64,000 nt of DNA from NCBI RefSeq assembly GCF_003001815.1, contig NZ_PVMZ01000006.1:124001-188000 (forward strand). The letters run 5' to 3'. Source of the DNA: Actinoplanes italicus (lineage in GTDB: Bacteria > Actinomycetota > Actinomycetes > Mycobacteriales > Micromonosporaceae). The translations under genes were made by a program, and so were the position numbers. A model generated the notes under the pieces. It searched no databases. It was not told the DNA's origin and was given only the letters and a program-made list of their open reading frames with translations. Below are positions 35,001 through 41,383 of the stretch, piece after piece; the stretch's first letter is position 1; the number at the start of each line of letters is the position of its first letter.

Positions 35001-35207
35001 GCCCCAGATCCAGTCGACGAGTGTCGCCTTCGGAACCACCCGGCCGGCTTCCAGCGCCAGAGCGGTCAGGAGGCCGCGCAGCCGGGCACCCGGGACGTCG
35101 GCGCGGAGGCCGTCGTCCGTACGCACCTCGAACGATCCGAGCACCCCGATCCGCACCCGCCAGATTTTGCCACGGCGGATGATCGCCCATCCATCCGCCG
35201 ACGTCAT
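32016..35207 (-). CDS. SARP/AfsR-family regulator with NB-ARC-like ATPase and TPR region
   Basis: About 1063 residues. Winged helix (IGVLGSFEVRTDDG, LVDWIWGENPP, ALHRLVSRLRKVLPDG), BTAD (~100-245), then an AAA/NB-ARC-type ATPase with Walker A GPGGSGKTRLATE and Walker B TLLILDNCEHV, then a long TPR-like helical region. The ATG at 35207 has GGAG six bases upstream; a GTG at 35156, right at the start of the domain, and the longer frame to 35312 are alternatives. Probable activator of the adjacent DrrAB exporter, whose promoter carries heptamer repeats. LDNCEHV-type ATPases of this group are common regulators of antibiotic and resistance genes. Confidence 0.9.
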   Translation of the reverse strand: MTSADGWAIIRRGKIWRVRIGVLGSFEVRTDDGLRADVPGARLRGLLTALALEAGRVVPKATLVDWIWGENPPAEAANALHRLVSRLRKVLPDGSVEGHPEGYRLAVEPDAVDAVRFERLTAAAQARGDDAAQRLRLLREALGLWRGAPLQDVGPLDSPAFEAAVTRLKALRLAALEERFDAEVRAGHGAELVTELTDLVTAHPVRERLVAALMRALVASGRDTEALLVFQRTRETLADELGVDPSPELAALHLALLRGESGRREENRTTNLRAELTSYIGKDSDVAAVGDLVAGRRLTTLIGPGGSGKTRLATETARALLGDLPDGAWLVELAAIGPDGDVAQATLAALGLRDALLGEAPDMEPAERLITALRDRETLLILDNCEHVIEQAAGFAHRVLGECRRLRILATSREPLGITGEALWPVEPLSVPDGDAGADRIASAPAVRLLRDRAGAVRSDLVADAPALATMARICRALDGMPLAIELAAARLRTMSLDQLANRLDDRFRLLTGGSRTALPRHRTLRAMVDWSWELLSEAERTVLCRLSVFAGGASLEAAERVCADDAVESYEVLELLTALAEKSLLVTRGGGTPRYRMLGTIKEYAAGRLAEAGQSDVARRAHLDWCVELAEAAEPHLRRAEQLEWMAVLESEHDNIGAAMRGALAAGEATGAMRLAAAAGWYWWLGGYKAEGIELITAATEVPGEVDDEIRAAVYALVVLFAGSGRSDERQAAEWIHKAYEIVVRGGSRNPILGLVVPLESLLRDPGSALTVWEPLLGNPDPWVRALARLHLGKMRIALGHGGRDADDYLQAALAEFRALGERFGMYFAMTELADRIATRGGFAAAYECYEQAIAAVTEVGSIEDVIAMRARQAQLCHLMGDPAGSVAAMAEADRLAARVTWPDALSELALAKADLARWDGDVAEARRQLDAATTMLGGKAEQANVRALVRDRMAYLTEDLTEVRDLRAAAFDEAADAGHAHLSALVLVGVADLALRRGEYEQAARLLAASTRVRGLQDLSNPDVARIEREARGRLGEGFAEAARVGAAGDWRQLAAVTLAS

Positions 35208-35356
35208 ATCGCTCTCCGGCGCCGGCCGGGTTCGCCTATCACCCACGGTGATCGGCTGTTCGACCGACGCGAAGTGGCCGACAGGAGGACCGCGATCAGC
35301 CAACAAGATCAACTAGCCTGCTGTTGCAACGTTCCAAGATCCACTGGAGTGCCACC

Positions 35357-35875
35357 GTGACCAACCCGGTCCCGCCCGCCGAACAGCCCTCCTACGGCGG
35401 GTATCCCCCGCCCGGCCAGCCGGCGGGTGAACACCCGTCATCTGCCCCGCCCTCCGGTGGATACCCCGCGCCCGGCCAGTTCGGCCACGGATACCCGGCA
35501 CCCGGTCAGCCCGCAGGTGGCTACCCGGCACCCGGCCAGGCCGCGGGTGGCTACCCGCCGGCCGGCCAGTTCGGGGGCGGCTACCCACCGGCCGGCCAGT
35601 TCGGGGGCGGCTACCCGCCGGCCGGCCAGCCCGGGGGATACCCGCCGCCGCAGGGCTACCCGGGGCAGACCCACCCGGGGCAGTACGCGCCCCAGCCCGC
35701 TCCGCAGATCCTCATCCAGAACAGCACGAGCGCCGCCGCGTTCGCCGGTGGCTACGCCGTCCGCAAGCGACAGTCGTTCGGCCTACACGTCGTTCTGTTC
35801 CTGCTCACGGGTGGCCTCGGCAACATCGTCTACGCCTGGTACGTGATCGACTGGAACCGCAAGCGCGGCCTGTAG
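35357..35875 (+). CDS. Gly-Tyr-Pro repeat protein with C-terminal membrane helix
   Basis: 172 residues. Residues ~8-115 are a disordered Pro/Gly/Tyr/Gln repeat of about ten GGYPAPGQ or [10 protein letters not shown] units. A short domain follows, [53 protein letters not shown], split here by description only: basic residues, one hydrophobic helix, basic end. This resembles small membrane proteins with Pro-rich tails common in actinobacteria. The GTG at 35357 is chosen because GGAG lies nine bases upstream. A hairpin terminator follows the stop. Function unknown. Confidence 0.75.
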   Translation: MTNPVPPAEQPSYGGYPPPGQPAGEHPSSAPPSGGYPAPGQFGHGYPAPGQPAGGYPAPGQAAGGYPPAGQFGGGYPPAGQFGGGYPPAGQPGGYPPPQGYPGQTHPGQYAPQPAPQILIQNSTSAAAFAGGYAVRKRQSFGLHVVLFLLTGGLGNIVYAWYVIDWNRKRGL

Positions 35876-35885
35876 AGCACACGGT

Positions 35886-35908
35886 GGCGGCCACCACCGG
35901 TGGCCGCC
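35886..35908 (+). terminator. Hairpin after the Gly-Tyr-Pro repeat gene
   Basis: GGCGGCCACC (35886-35895) pairs perfectly with GGTGGCCGCC (35899-35908) around a 3-base loop, 10 bp after the stop codon. No U-run, typical for high-GC actinobacteria. Confidence 0.75.
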
Positions 35909-36331
35909 GTCGGCGTATCGTCTCGCCATCGACCCGAGGGGACGACGCGTGTTCAGGCTGGAAAGGGAGTGACGGGCTTCCGCCACGGCAGGGAGCCCGA
36001 GCCGCCGGAGGTCCCGGTCCACCGGTTCCGCGGCACCTGCCACGAAGCCGCACGCCTCGTCGGCGGCACCACGGCCTTCACCGGCGCGGACTTCTCGTCC
36101 TCGATCGCGCGGTGCTCGACGCCCCGCTCGCCACGGCCGACACGACAGCCCTGGGGAAGGACGAATGGCTGCAAACCCATTCGTGGAAGCCGGAAACCGT
36201 CTTTCCATCACTGGAGTCGACTACCCGCCCATGAATGGGTCTCTTCCCCGCTGAGTGCGAGGCCAGGCCACGTGCGGCTGATTGACTGCCGCCCCGAGCG
36301 AGCGGGCGTGGCATCCGGCTACCGTCTCGTC
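35909..36331. other. Intergenic stretch with possible gene remnant
   Basis: About 420 bp. Short in-frame segments in two plus frames, such as GGTTAFTGADFSSSIAR and RAVLDAPLATADTTALGKDEW, look like real coding sequence broken by frame changes, but they are too short for a family call. No complete gene is supported. The last 15 bases hold a TACCGT-like -10 box just before the next ATG. Confidence 0.4.
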
Positions 36332-37171
36332 ATGACCTTCTCGATCGTTGCCCGCTCCGCCGACGGCACCACCCTCGGCGTCGCCGTGGCCAGCAAGTTC
36401 CTCGGCGCCGGAGCGGCTGTTCCGGCCGCGCTCGCCGACGTCGGCGCGGTCGCCACCCAGTCGTACGCCAACCTCGCCTACCGGCCGCAGGCACTGGCGC
36501 TGCTCAGCACCGGGGTCGCCGCGGCCGAGACGGTGCGTGCGCTGATCGCCGGTGACGCCGGCCCGGTCGGGCACCGGCAGGTCGGTGTGGTCGGCACGCA
36601 CGGGCCGGGCGCCACCTACACCGGCGACGACTGTCACGAGTGGGCGGGCGGGGTGGCCGGCGACGGCTACGCGATCCAGGGCAACATGCTGGCCGGGCCG
36701 GGGGTGGTCGCCGACATGGAGACCGTGTGGCTGGCCGGCGCGGAGCAGCCGCGGTTGCCGTACCGGCTGGTCGAGGCGTTGCGCGCCGGCGATCTGGCCG
36801 GAGGCGACCGGCGTGGCCGCCAGAGTGCCGCCCTGCTCGTCGTGGCCAAGGGCATGGGGTACGGCGGTACCAGTGACGTCCTCGTCGATCTGCGCGTCGA
36901 CGACCACCCGGATCCGGTGACCGAACTGGCTCGCCTGCTGGAACTGCACACCCTCTACTTCGAGCGCCCCGACCCGGCCACGCTGATCCCCCTCACCGGC
37001 GCCGTCGCGGACGAGGTACGGACCAGGCTCGCGCAGGCCGGCCAGGCCGCCGCGGACCTGGACGAGGCGCTGGCGAGCTGGGCCGGCATCGAGAACCTGG
37101 AGGAGCGGATCGTGCCGGGTGCGATCGATCCGCTGGTGCTGGCGCAGCTGCGCTCCGGTCAGGTCGTCTGA
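36332..37171 (+). CDS. DUF1028 family protein (Ntn-hydrolase-like)
   Basis: 279 residues of the DUF1028 family, whose fold resembles N-terminal nucleophile hydrolases. It opens MTFSIVARSADGTTLGVAVASKFLGAGAAVP, followed by VGAVATQSYANLAYRP, HGPGATYTGDDCHEWAGG and YAIQGNMLAGPGVVADME, the usual conserved blocks. A peptidoglycan- or amide-related activity has been suggested for the family; nothing is proven here. There is no Shine-Dalgarno, and a TACCGT -10-like box lies about 8 bases before the ATG, so the mRNA may be leaderless. A strong terminator follows. Confidence 0.88.
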   Translation: MTFSIVARSADGTTLGVAVASKFLGAGAAVPAALADVGAVATQSYANLAYRPQALALLSTGVAAAETVRALIAGDAGPVGHRQVGVVGTHGPGATYTGDDCHEWAGGVAGDGYAIQGNMLAGPGVVADMETVWLAGAEQPRLPYRLVEALRAGDLAGGDRRGRQSAALLVVAKGMGYGGTSDVLVDLRVDDHPDPVTELARLLELHTLYFERPDPATLIPLTGAVADEVRTRLAQAGQAAADLDEALASWAGIENLEERIVPGAIDPLVLAQLRSGQVV

Positions 37172-37174
37172 CGA

Positions 37175-37201
37175 GGCCTTCGACCCTGTCGGTCGAAGGC
37201 C
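37175..37201. terminator. Hairpin terminator between DUF1028 and M15 peptidase genes
   Basis: GGCCTTCGACC (37175-37185) pairs perfectly with GGTCGAAGGCC (37191-37201) around loop CTGTC. It lies between convergent genes and can serve both. Confidence 0.85.
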
Positions 37202-37206
37202 CCGTG

Positions 37207-37687
37207 TCAGCGGCCGCGGGGCCCGGGCAGCCTCGATCTTCTTGGCGATCAGGGCGACGTCCTCCGCGGAACTGACGATCTCGAAGTGCATCTCGTCCTT
37301 ACGGCCGCGGTAGTCGCCGCCCCACCGCACGGTGCCGTCGCAGAAGTCGAGGATCCTGCGGATGGCGGCGACCTGCGTACGGGTGAACGTGTCCTCGGCG
37401 CCGAGCGGGTGCGCCGGTGCGTTCAGGTCGATCGCCGTCCCCGAGGCGTGGTTGGACAGCACCTTCCCGCCTCGGACCACCCGGTACGCGTACCCCCAGC
37501 ATTGTCCTGCTCGCAGTGGTTCGACGGTGTCGTGAAACCGTTCGGCGACGTGGAGCAGGACAGTGGCGACGGCCCCGCGCCGGACGCCCTGCGGAAGGCG
37601 CACGGTGGTACCCGGCACCGCCGTGGTACGCAGCCCGCCGATCTCCCGGGCCGAACCGGCGGCCCAGCCGTTCTGGCTGTATCGCAT
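37207..37687 (-). CDS. M15-type D-Ala-D-Ala carboxypeptidase/endolysin-like, 3' end apparently frameshifted
   Basis: About 160 residues with the zinc peptidase M15 core: VLSNHASGTAIDLNAPAHPLG (the SxHxxGxAxD motif), AIRRILDFCDGTVRWGGDY and a final DEMHFEI histidine. Related proteins are phage endolysins and cell-wall carboxypeptidases. AAGGAGG precedes the ATG at 37687. The frame does not stop after the domain: it stays open to 36221, antisense to the DUF1028 gene and through the terminator. One base out of frame, a TGA lies at 37207-37209, exactly where the family would end. I give that end because a one-base frameshift (or sequencing error) in the C/G-rich run at about 37208-37225 is the simplest reading. 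Confidence 0.65.
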
Positions 37688-37698
37688 GGCTTCCTCCT

Positions 37699-38604
37699 TC
37701 ATCGGACGTGCTCGGCGAGGGCGTCGGTCAGTTCCCGCATGGCGACGGCGGAGTCGCCGGTGAGCACCCACCCGGTCTCGTCCTCCCACCCCGGGGTGTT
37801 CCAGGCCAGATAGACGCTCGGTGGCTGGTCGATCGGCCGGCGGCCGGTCGCGTACCGGTCGAAGACCGCGTCCAGCCAGGCCCGCTCGCGGCGGATGGTC
37901 GCGGCGCGCAGGGTGTCCTCGCCCATGAAGCCGCGCTCGCCGAGGCCGTAGGCGACGGTCCCGCCCGCCTCGAGCCGGGGACGGACGATCGCGGAGAACC
38001 AGCCGACGAACCCGGGGTGCTCCGGCAGGATCAGGTCGCCACGGAAGGAGCCGTTCTCCCCGTTCCGGCCCGAGTAGACATCGCACAGGTACTCGTCGGC
38101 CTCGACCCGCTGCCATGCGGCCGGCCGCTTCGCCGCGCTACCGCCGGGCCGCCACTGGTAGGCCATGGCGCAGTAGGCCACCCGCGCACCGGGCCAGCCG
38201 GCCTTGATCTCGTCGCGGGACCGGTTGAACACGGCGCGGAAGGTGCCGCCGTCCAGGCTCCCCCGCCCGCCCTCCGGCTCGTGATGCACGATGATCCCGA
38301 CCCACGGGTGGTCGGCCAGCCACTCGCCGATCTCGCGGTGGACGGCGGTCCACCGGCCCGTCGACACCTCCTCGGGTGACGGCTTGTAGGACACGTAGAC
38401 GCCGCCGTCCCGCCAGGTCTTCGCGAACCCGCGGAGGAGTTGGAGCACTCGGTCCGGGCTCTCATGCCGCTTCAGCGGCCCGATGAACCCGCGGCCGATC
38501 CGAGCGGCCGGGAACCGGCGCCGGGTGTCTCCCGGCTCGGCCTTCTCATGCACGCCGACGGACACCGCCCGGGTACCGATGAGACTGATGCTATTGACGG
38601 ACAT
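37699..38604 (-). CDS. Phage-associated protein, probable TIM-barrel glycosidase-like fold
   Basis: 301 residues of uncertain function. Sequence features suggest a (beta/alpha)8 hydrolase: GRGFIGPLK, VYVSYKPSPEEVSTGRWT, WVGIIVHHEPEGG, ARVAYCAMAYQWRPGG, DEYLCDVYSGRNGENG, LPEHPGFVGWFS, YGLGERGFMG and VYLAWNTPGWED. Acidic residues in HHEPEG and LGERG sit at strand ends, as in clan GH-A glycosidases. I recall similar proteins from actinophages and actinobacterial genomes. No signal peptide; AGGAG precedes the ATG. It sits 11 bp upstream of the M15 peptidase, forming a two-gene lytic-type unit next to a tRNA operon. Confidence 0.6.
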   Translation of the reverse strand: MSVNSISLIGTRAVSVGVHEKAEPGDTRRRFPAARIGRGFIGPLKRHESPDRVLQLLRGFAKTWRDGGVYVSYKPSPEEVSTGRWTAVHREIGEWLADHPWVGIIVHHEPEGGRGSLDGGTFRAVFNRSRDEIKAGWPGARVAYCAMAYQWRPGGSAAKRPAAWQRVEADEYLCDVYSGRNGENGSFRGDLILPEHPGFVGWFSAIVRPRLEAGGTVAYGLGERGFMGEDTLRAATIRRERAWLDAVFDRYATGRRPIDQPPSVYLAWNTPGWEDETGWVLTGDSAVAMRELTDALAEHVR

Positions 38605-38779
38605 CTGCCGCTCCTATTTCCTGAAATATCCGTTTCGGACAGATCAAGGATCAGCTTGGCAGGCCAGACACCACATCGGGCTGAGGCTGTATTCGTGGTC
38701 CGTCCGCATAGGGCGACAGCGGTAATCCCTGACGGGATCAGTAACGCTCCGGGATGACACAGCCGGCTGACAAACAGAA

Positions 38780-38809
38780 GAACCGCCCGTCAGGACTGAC
38801 AGGCGGTTC
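38780..38809 (-). terminator. Terminator of tRNA operon copy 2
   Basis: GAACCGCCCGTCA pairs with TGACAGGCGGTTC with one mismatch around loop GGAC. It begins about 15 bases past the 3' end of tRNA-Val on the minus strand. Confidence 0.75.
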
Positions 38810-38824
38810 GAATGCGAATACTGG

Positions 38825-38896
38825 TGGGCGATACTGGGATCGAACCAGTGACCTCTTCCGTGTCAAGGAAGCGCGCTCCCGCTGCGCCAATCGCCC
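38825..38896 (-). tRNA. tRNA-Val(GAC), copy 2
   Basis: 72 nt, same acceptor stem GGGCGAT/ATCGCCC and anticodon GAC as the copy at 9581-9652. The anticodon loop reads TTGACAC here and CTGACAC there, the only difference. Confidence 0.95.
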
Positions 38897-38924
38897 TTGC
38901 AACTAGCTTCCGAAGAAGCAAGCG

Positions 38925-38995
38925 AGGTGGAGACGGGATTTGAACCCGTGTACACGGCTTTGCAGGCCGTTGCCTCGCCTCTCGGCCACTCCACC
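38925..38995 (-). tRNA. tRNA-Cys(GCA), copy 2
   Basis: 71 nt, identical to the copy at 9695-9765, with anticodon loop CTGCAAA. The spacer to tRNA-Val shares the AGCTTCCGAAGAAGC segment with copy 1. Confidence 0.95.
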
Positions 38996-39022
38996 GAGTG
39001 GGCCCTGGATCAGGCCTCTCCG

Positions 39023-39094
39023 AGCGGAAGACGGGATTCGAACCCGCGACCCTCACCTTGGCAAGGTGATGCGCTACCACTGCGCCACTTCCGC
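39023..39094 (-). tRNA. tRNA-Gly(GCC), copy 2
   Basis: 72 nt, identical to the copy at 9804-9875, with anticodon loop around TGCCA. First gene of the operon. The 40 bases upstream resemble those of copy 1 (CCCGGT, TTCCC, GGCGACG), so the promoter was duplicated too. Confidence 0.95.
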
Positions 39095-39191
39095 GTGTCA
39101 CCCGGTGTTCCCCGGCGACGACAGAACTTTATCTGGTCATCGGACCGCACGCCAAACCGGGGTCCCGGCGTGTCGCCCGCAGGCGGGCATC

Positions 39192-39830
39192 ATGGGCAGC
39201 GTGGAGATCACGAAGTGGTACCTGGAGCAGGACGACGCCACCCTGATCCGTCCGGCGCGGCCGCCCGCGGAGCCGGTGGAGATCATCCGGGCGGAGCTGC
39301 CCAGTCCCGAGCTGAACAGGTTCCTCTACACCGCGGTGGGCGGCGACTGGTCGTGGACCGACCGGCTGCCCTGGACGTGGCAACAGTGGCAGGACTGGCT
39401 GGACCGCCCGGGCATCGAGACGTGGGTGGCGTACGTCCGCGGCACCCCGGCCGGGTACGCCGAGCTGGACGGCACCGTTCCGGGCGTGGTCGACATCGCG
39501 TACTTCGGCCTGCTGCCGCGCTTCGCCGGGCAGGGCATCGGCGGGCACCTGCTCACGGTGACCCTGCGCAACGCCTGGTCCCTCGCGGAGCGGCATGCCG
39601 GCTTCGCGCCGGTCGAGCGCGTCACGGTCAACACGTGCAGTCTCGACGGTCCGGCCGCGCTGACCAACTACCAGGCCAGGGGCCTGACCGTCCGGCGGAC
39701 GGAGATCCTCACGCCCAGCGCCGAGCCGACAGCGCCCGGCCCCTGGCCGGGCGCCCGACCCGCCGCCGACCCGCCCGCCGCTTTGCCCGGCGCCGACCCG
39801 CCTGCCGCCGCACCTACGCAGATCTTGTGA
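39192..39830 (+). CDS. GNAT-family N-acetyltransferase
   Basis: 212 residues. The acetyl-CoA site RFAGQGIGGHLL (Q/RxxGxG/A, ~res. 113-124) and preceding beta strand VVDIAYFGLLP mark a GNAT fold. The region WSWTDRLPWTWQQWQDW near 55-71 is Trp-rich. The last ~35 residues are a Pro/Ala tail (PGARPAADPPAALPG) beyond the usual GNAT end. The stop lies inside the left arm of a perfect palindrome that may end transcription. A second start (GTG 39201) is possible; no clear ribosome-binding site. Substrate unknown. Confidence 0.85.
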   Translation: MGSVEITKWYLEQDDATLIRPARPPAEPVEIIRAELPSPELNRFLYTAVGGDWSWTDRLPWTWQQWQDWLDRPGIETWVAYVRGTPAGYAELDGTVPGVVDIAYFGLLPRFAGQGIGGHLLTVTLRNAWSLAERHAGFAPVERVTVNTCSLDGPAALTNYQARGLTVRRTEILTPSAEPTAPGPWPGARPAADPPAALPGADPPAAAPTQIL

Positions 39831-39872
39831 ACTTCGGGTCGGACGTCCGACCCGAAGTTCACAAGATCTGCG
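39817..39872. repeat. Perfect 56-bp palindrome without spacer
   Basis: Left arm 39817-39844 begins CGCAGATCTTGTGAACTTCG and ends GTCGGAC; the right arm 39845-39872 is its exact reverse complement. There are 28 bp per arm and no loop. It contains two AGATCT sites and the GNAT stop codon. The arm shares CTTGTG and GAACTT words with the 28-bp repeats at 8851-8934. Confidence 0.95.
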
Positions 39873-40045
39873 GGGAGGGAGGGAGGGAGGGAGGGCGAGG
39901 CAAGGCAAGGCGGGGAGGGCGAGGCGAGGCAAGGCGAGGCAAGGCGGGGCGAGGCAAGGCGAGGCAAGGCGAGGCGAGGCGAGGCAAGGCGAGGCGAGGC
40001 AAGGCGGGGAGAGCGAGGCAAGGCGAGGTGGAAAGGGCGAGGCGA
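39872..40045. repeat. G-rich GGGA and GGCGA/GGCAA repeat array
   Basis: About six GGGA units are followed by some 30 mostly five-base units GGCGA and GGCAA with occasional GGCGGGGA. It starts where the palindrome ends and stops 24 bp before the ApbE stop codon. A related pentamer array occurs at 9397-9466. Confidence 0.9.
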
Positions 40046-40068
40046 GAACGTGGAGGCGCTGACCGGCG

Positions 40069-40818
40069 TCAGTCGACGGTCGGGAGGCCCGGCGAGGTGA
40101 AGGCGCGGCCGTCGTCGGTGACCGCGGCCGACTCGTAGCCCTCGTCGATGCGCTGGGCGAGCCAGGCGAGCCCACTCTCGCCCATGGCCAGGGCCGCCGT
40201 AGCGTAGGCGTCGGCGACGGCCAGGTCGGGGCCGACCACGGTCACCGAGCGCAGGCCCTCGGCCGGTTTGCCGGTGAGCGGGTTCCACACGTGCGCGCCC
40301 CGCTCGTACGTCCCGGAAGTAGCCACCGCACCATCGGTGACCGAAAGTACCCACGCCAGCTGATCGGCTTCCCACGGGTGACGCACGCCGACCCGCCAGG
40401 GGCGGCCGCCGGGGCCGGAGCCGCGCATCCGGATGTCGCCGCCGGCGCCGATGTAGTGCCTGATCGAACCGGCGTCCGCGAGCCGCCGGGACGCGACCTC
40501 GACGGACCAGCCCTTGACGTATCCGGACGGGTCGAGCGCCCCGCCCCCGTTGGCGTCGAAGTAGCCGCCCGTGTCGCGCCACAGGTCGGCGCACCGGTCG
40601 AGGACGTGCCGGAAGTCGTCGGAGCAGTCGGCGAGGGCGATCTCACCGCGACGGAAGCGGCACACCTCGCTGTCGTCCCTGTAGGTGCTGAACCGCGCGT
40701 CGACCTCGTGGAGCCAGGCGCACGTCGACCCGACGAGCTCGACGAGCCGCTCGGGGGGCAGGTCGTCGGCCAGTTCGATGCTGACGACCGTACCCATGAC
40801 CTCTTCGACGTGCCGCAC
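40069..40818 (-). CDS. apbE: FAD:protein FMN transferase (ApbE)
   Basis: A 249-residue flavinyltransferase that attaches FMN from FAD to a threonine of extracytoplasmic electron-carrier proteins. Motifs: RFSTYRDDSE, the conserved LDPSGYVKGW (FAD/metal site), IGAGGDIRM, and ATSGTYERGAHVWNPLTGKP. The Mg-binding ADAYATAALAMG segment is near the C-terminus. No signal peptide or lipobox is visible, unlike Gram-negative ApbE. It is the third gene of an operon whose second gene encodes a matching FMN-acceptor domain 11 bp upstream. Confidence 0.93.
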   Translation of the reverse strand: MRHVEEVMGTVVSIELADDLPPERLVELVGSTCAWLHEVDARFSTYRDDSEVCRFRRGEIALADCSDDFRHVLDRCADLWRDTGGYFDANGGGALDPSGYVKGWSVEVASRRLADAGSIRHYIGAGGDIRMRGSGPGGRPWRVGVRHPWEADQLAWVLSVTDGAVATSGTYERGAHVWNPLTGKPAEGLRSVTVVGPDLAVADAYATAALAMGESGLAWLAQRIDEGYESAAVTDDGRAFTSPGLPTVD

Positions 40819-40829
40819 GAACCGGAACC

Positions 40830-41348
40830 CTACGCCGCCTTGTCGAGAGCCGCCTGCAAGGAGCTGGCGTACGCCCCGCTGGTGAGCGTGGCGCCGGAGA
40901 CCGCGTCGACGTCGGCGCTCTGCTTCTTGAGCGTGGAGGCGTTGAGGGACTTGACGGCGTTCGGGTTGATCGTGCCGCTGAAGCCCTCCTTCGGGAAGGT
41001 GGCGTCCGCCGCGGTGATCTTGCCGCCACTGATCTTGATGGTGACCTGGACGGTGCCGTAGGTGTGCTGCACCGCCTTGCCCTTGTAGGTGCCGGACTTC
41101 AGACCGGCTTCCTCTTCCTCGTTCTTCTCCGGGGCGGTGGTCTTCTTGCCGGCCGGCTTCTTGGTGGCCGTGGCCTCCGGCTCGGCGGTCTTCTCGGCGC
41201 CGGCCGCGTCGATCTCGGGCTCCTCGGCGGAACTGCCGCCCGCGGCGGACGACACCGGGACGGTCGCCGGTTGGACGCTCAGGCGGACCCCGAGGATCAG
41301 GGCCGCGCCGGTGAGGGTGCCGACGGCTGCTGCGGTACTACGTCGCAT
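40830..41348 (-). CDS. FMN-binding domain protein, substrate of ApbE
   Basis: 172 residues. A membrane anchor or signal helix at 1-28 is followed by a Lys/Glu/Ala-rich linker (~40-85). An FMN-binding domain occupies ~90-172, with YKGKAVQHTYGTVQVTIKISGGKI and the flavinylation motif DAVSGATLTSG. The acceptor threonine should be T154, matching Dxx(S/T)GAT. Start ATG 41348 has AGGAG nine bases upstream. The covalent FMN would sit outside the membrane and exchange electrons with the neighbouring haem/flavin reductase. Confidence 0.9.
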   Translation of the reverse strand: MRRSTAAAVGTLTGAALILGVRLSVQPATVPVSSAAGGSSAEEPEIDAAGAEKTAEPEATATKKPAGKKTTAPEKNEEEEAGLKSGTYKGKAVQHTYGTVQVTIKISGGKITAADATFPKEGFSGTINPNAVKSLNASTLKKQSADVDAVSGATLTSGAYASSLQAALDKAA

Positions 41349-41383
41349 CGCGAGAACTCCTGGGTCTCGATGGGGAGAGGGAC

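Noticed and set aside
30360..35207. Antibiotic biosynthetic cluster suggested by DrrAB and SARP genes
   Set aside because: No polyketide, peptide or terpene biosynthesis gene occurs nearby; more likely a stand-alone export circuit.
35909..36331. Gene in two frames between the Gly-Tyr-Pro protein and DUF1028 genes
   Set aside because: Only short plausible segments in different frames; no complete gene or family match, so listed as a possible remnant only.
36221..37206. Extension of the M15 peptidase across the DUF1028 gene
   Set aside because: It passes through a terminator and has shadow composition; a frameshift at the peptidase end explains it better.
37207..39094. Complete prophage next to the tRNA operon
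   Set aside because: Only two phage-like genes; no integrase, capsid, tail or attachment repeat found.
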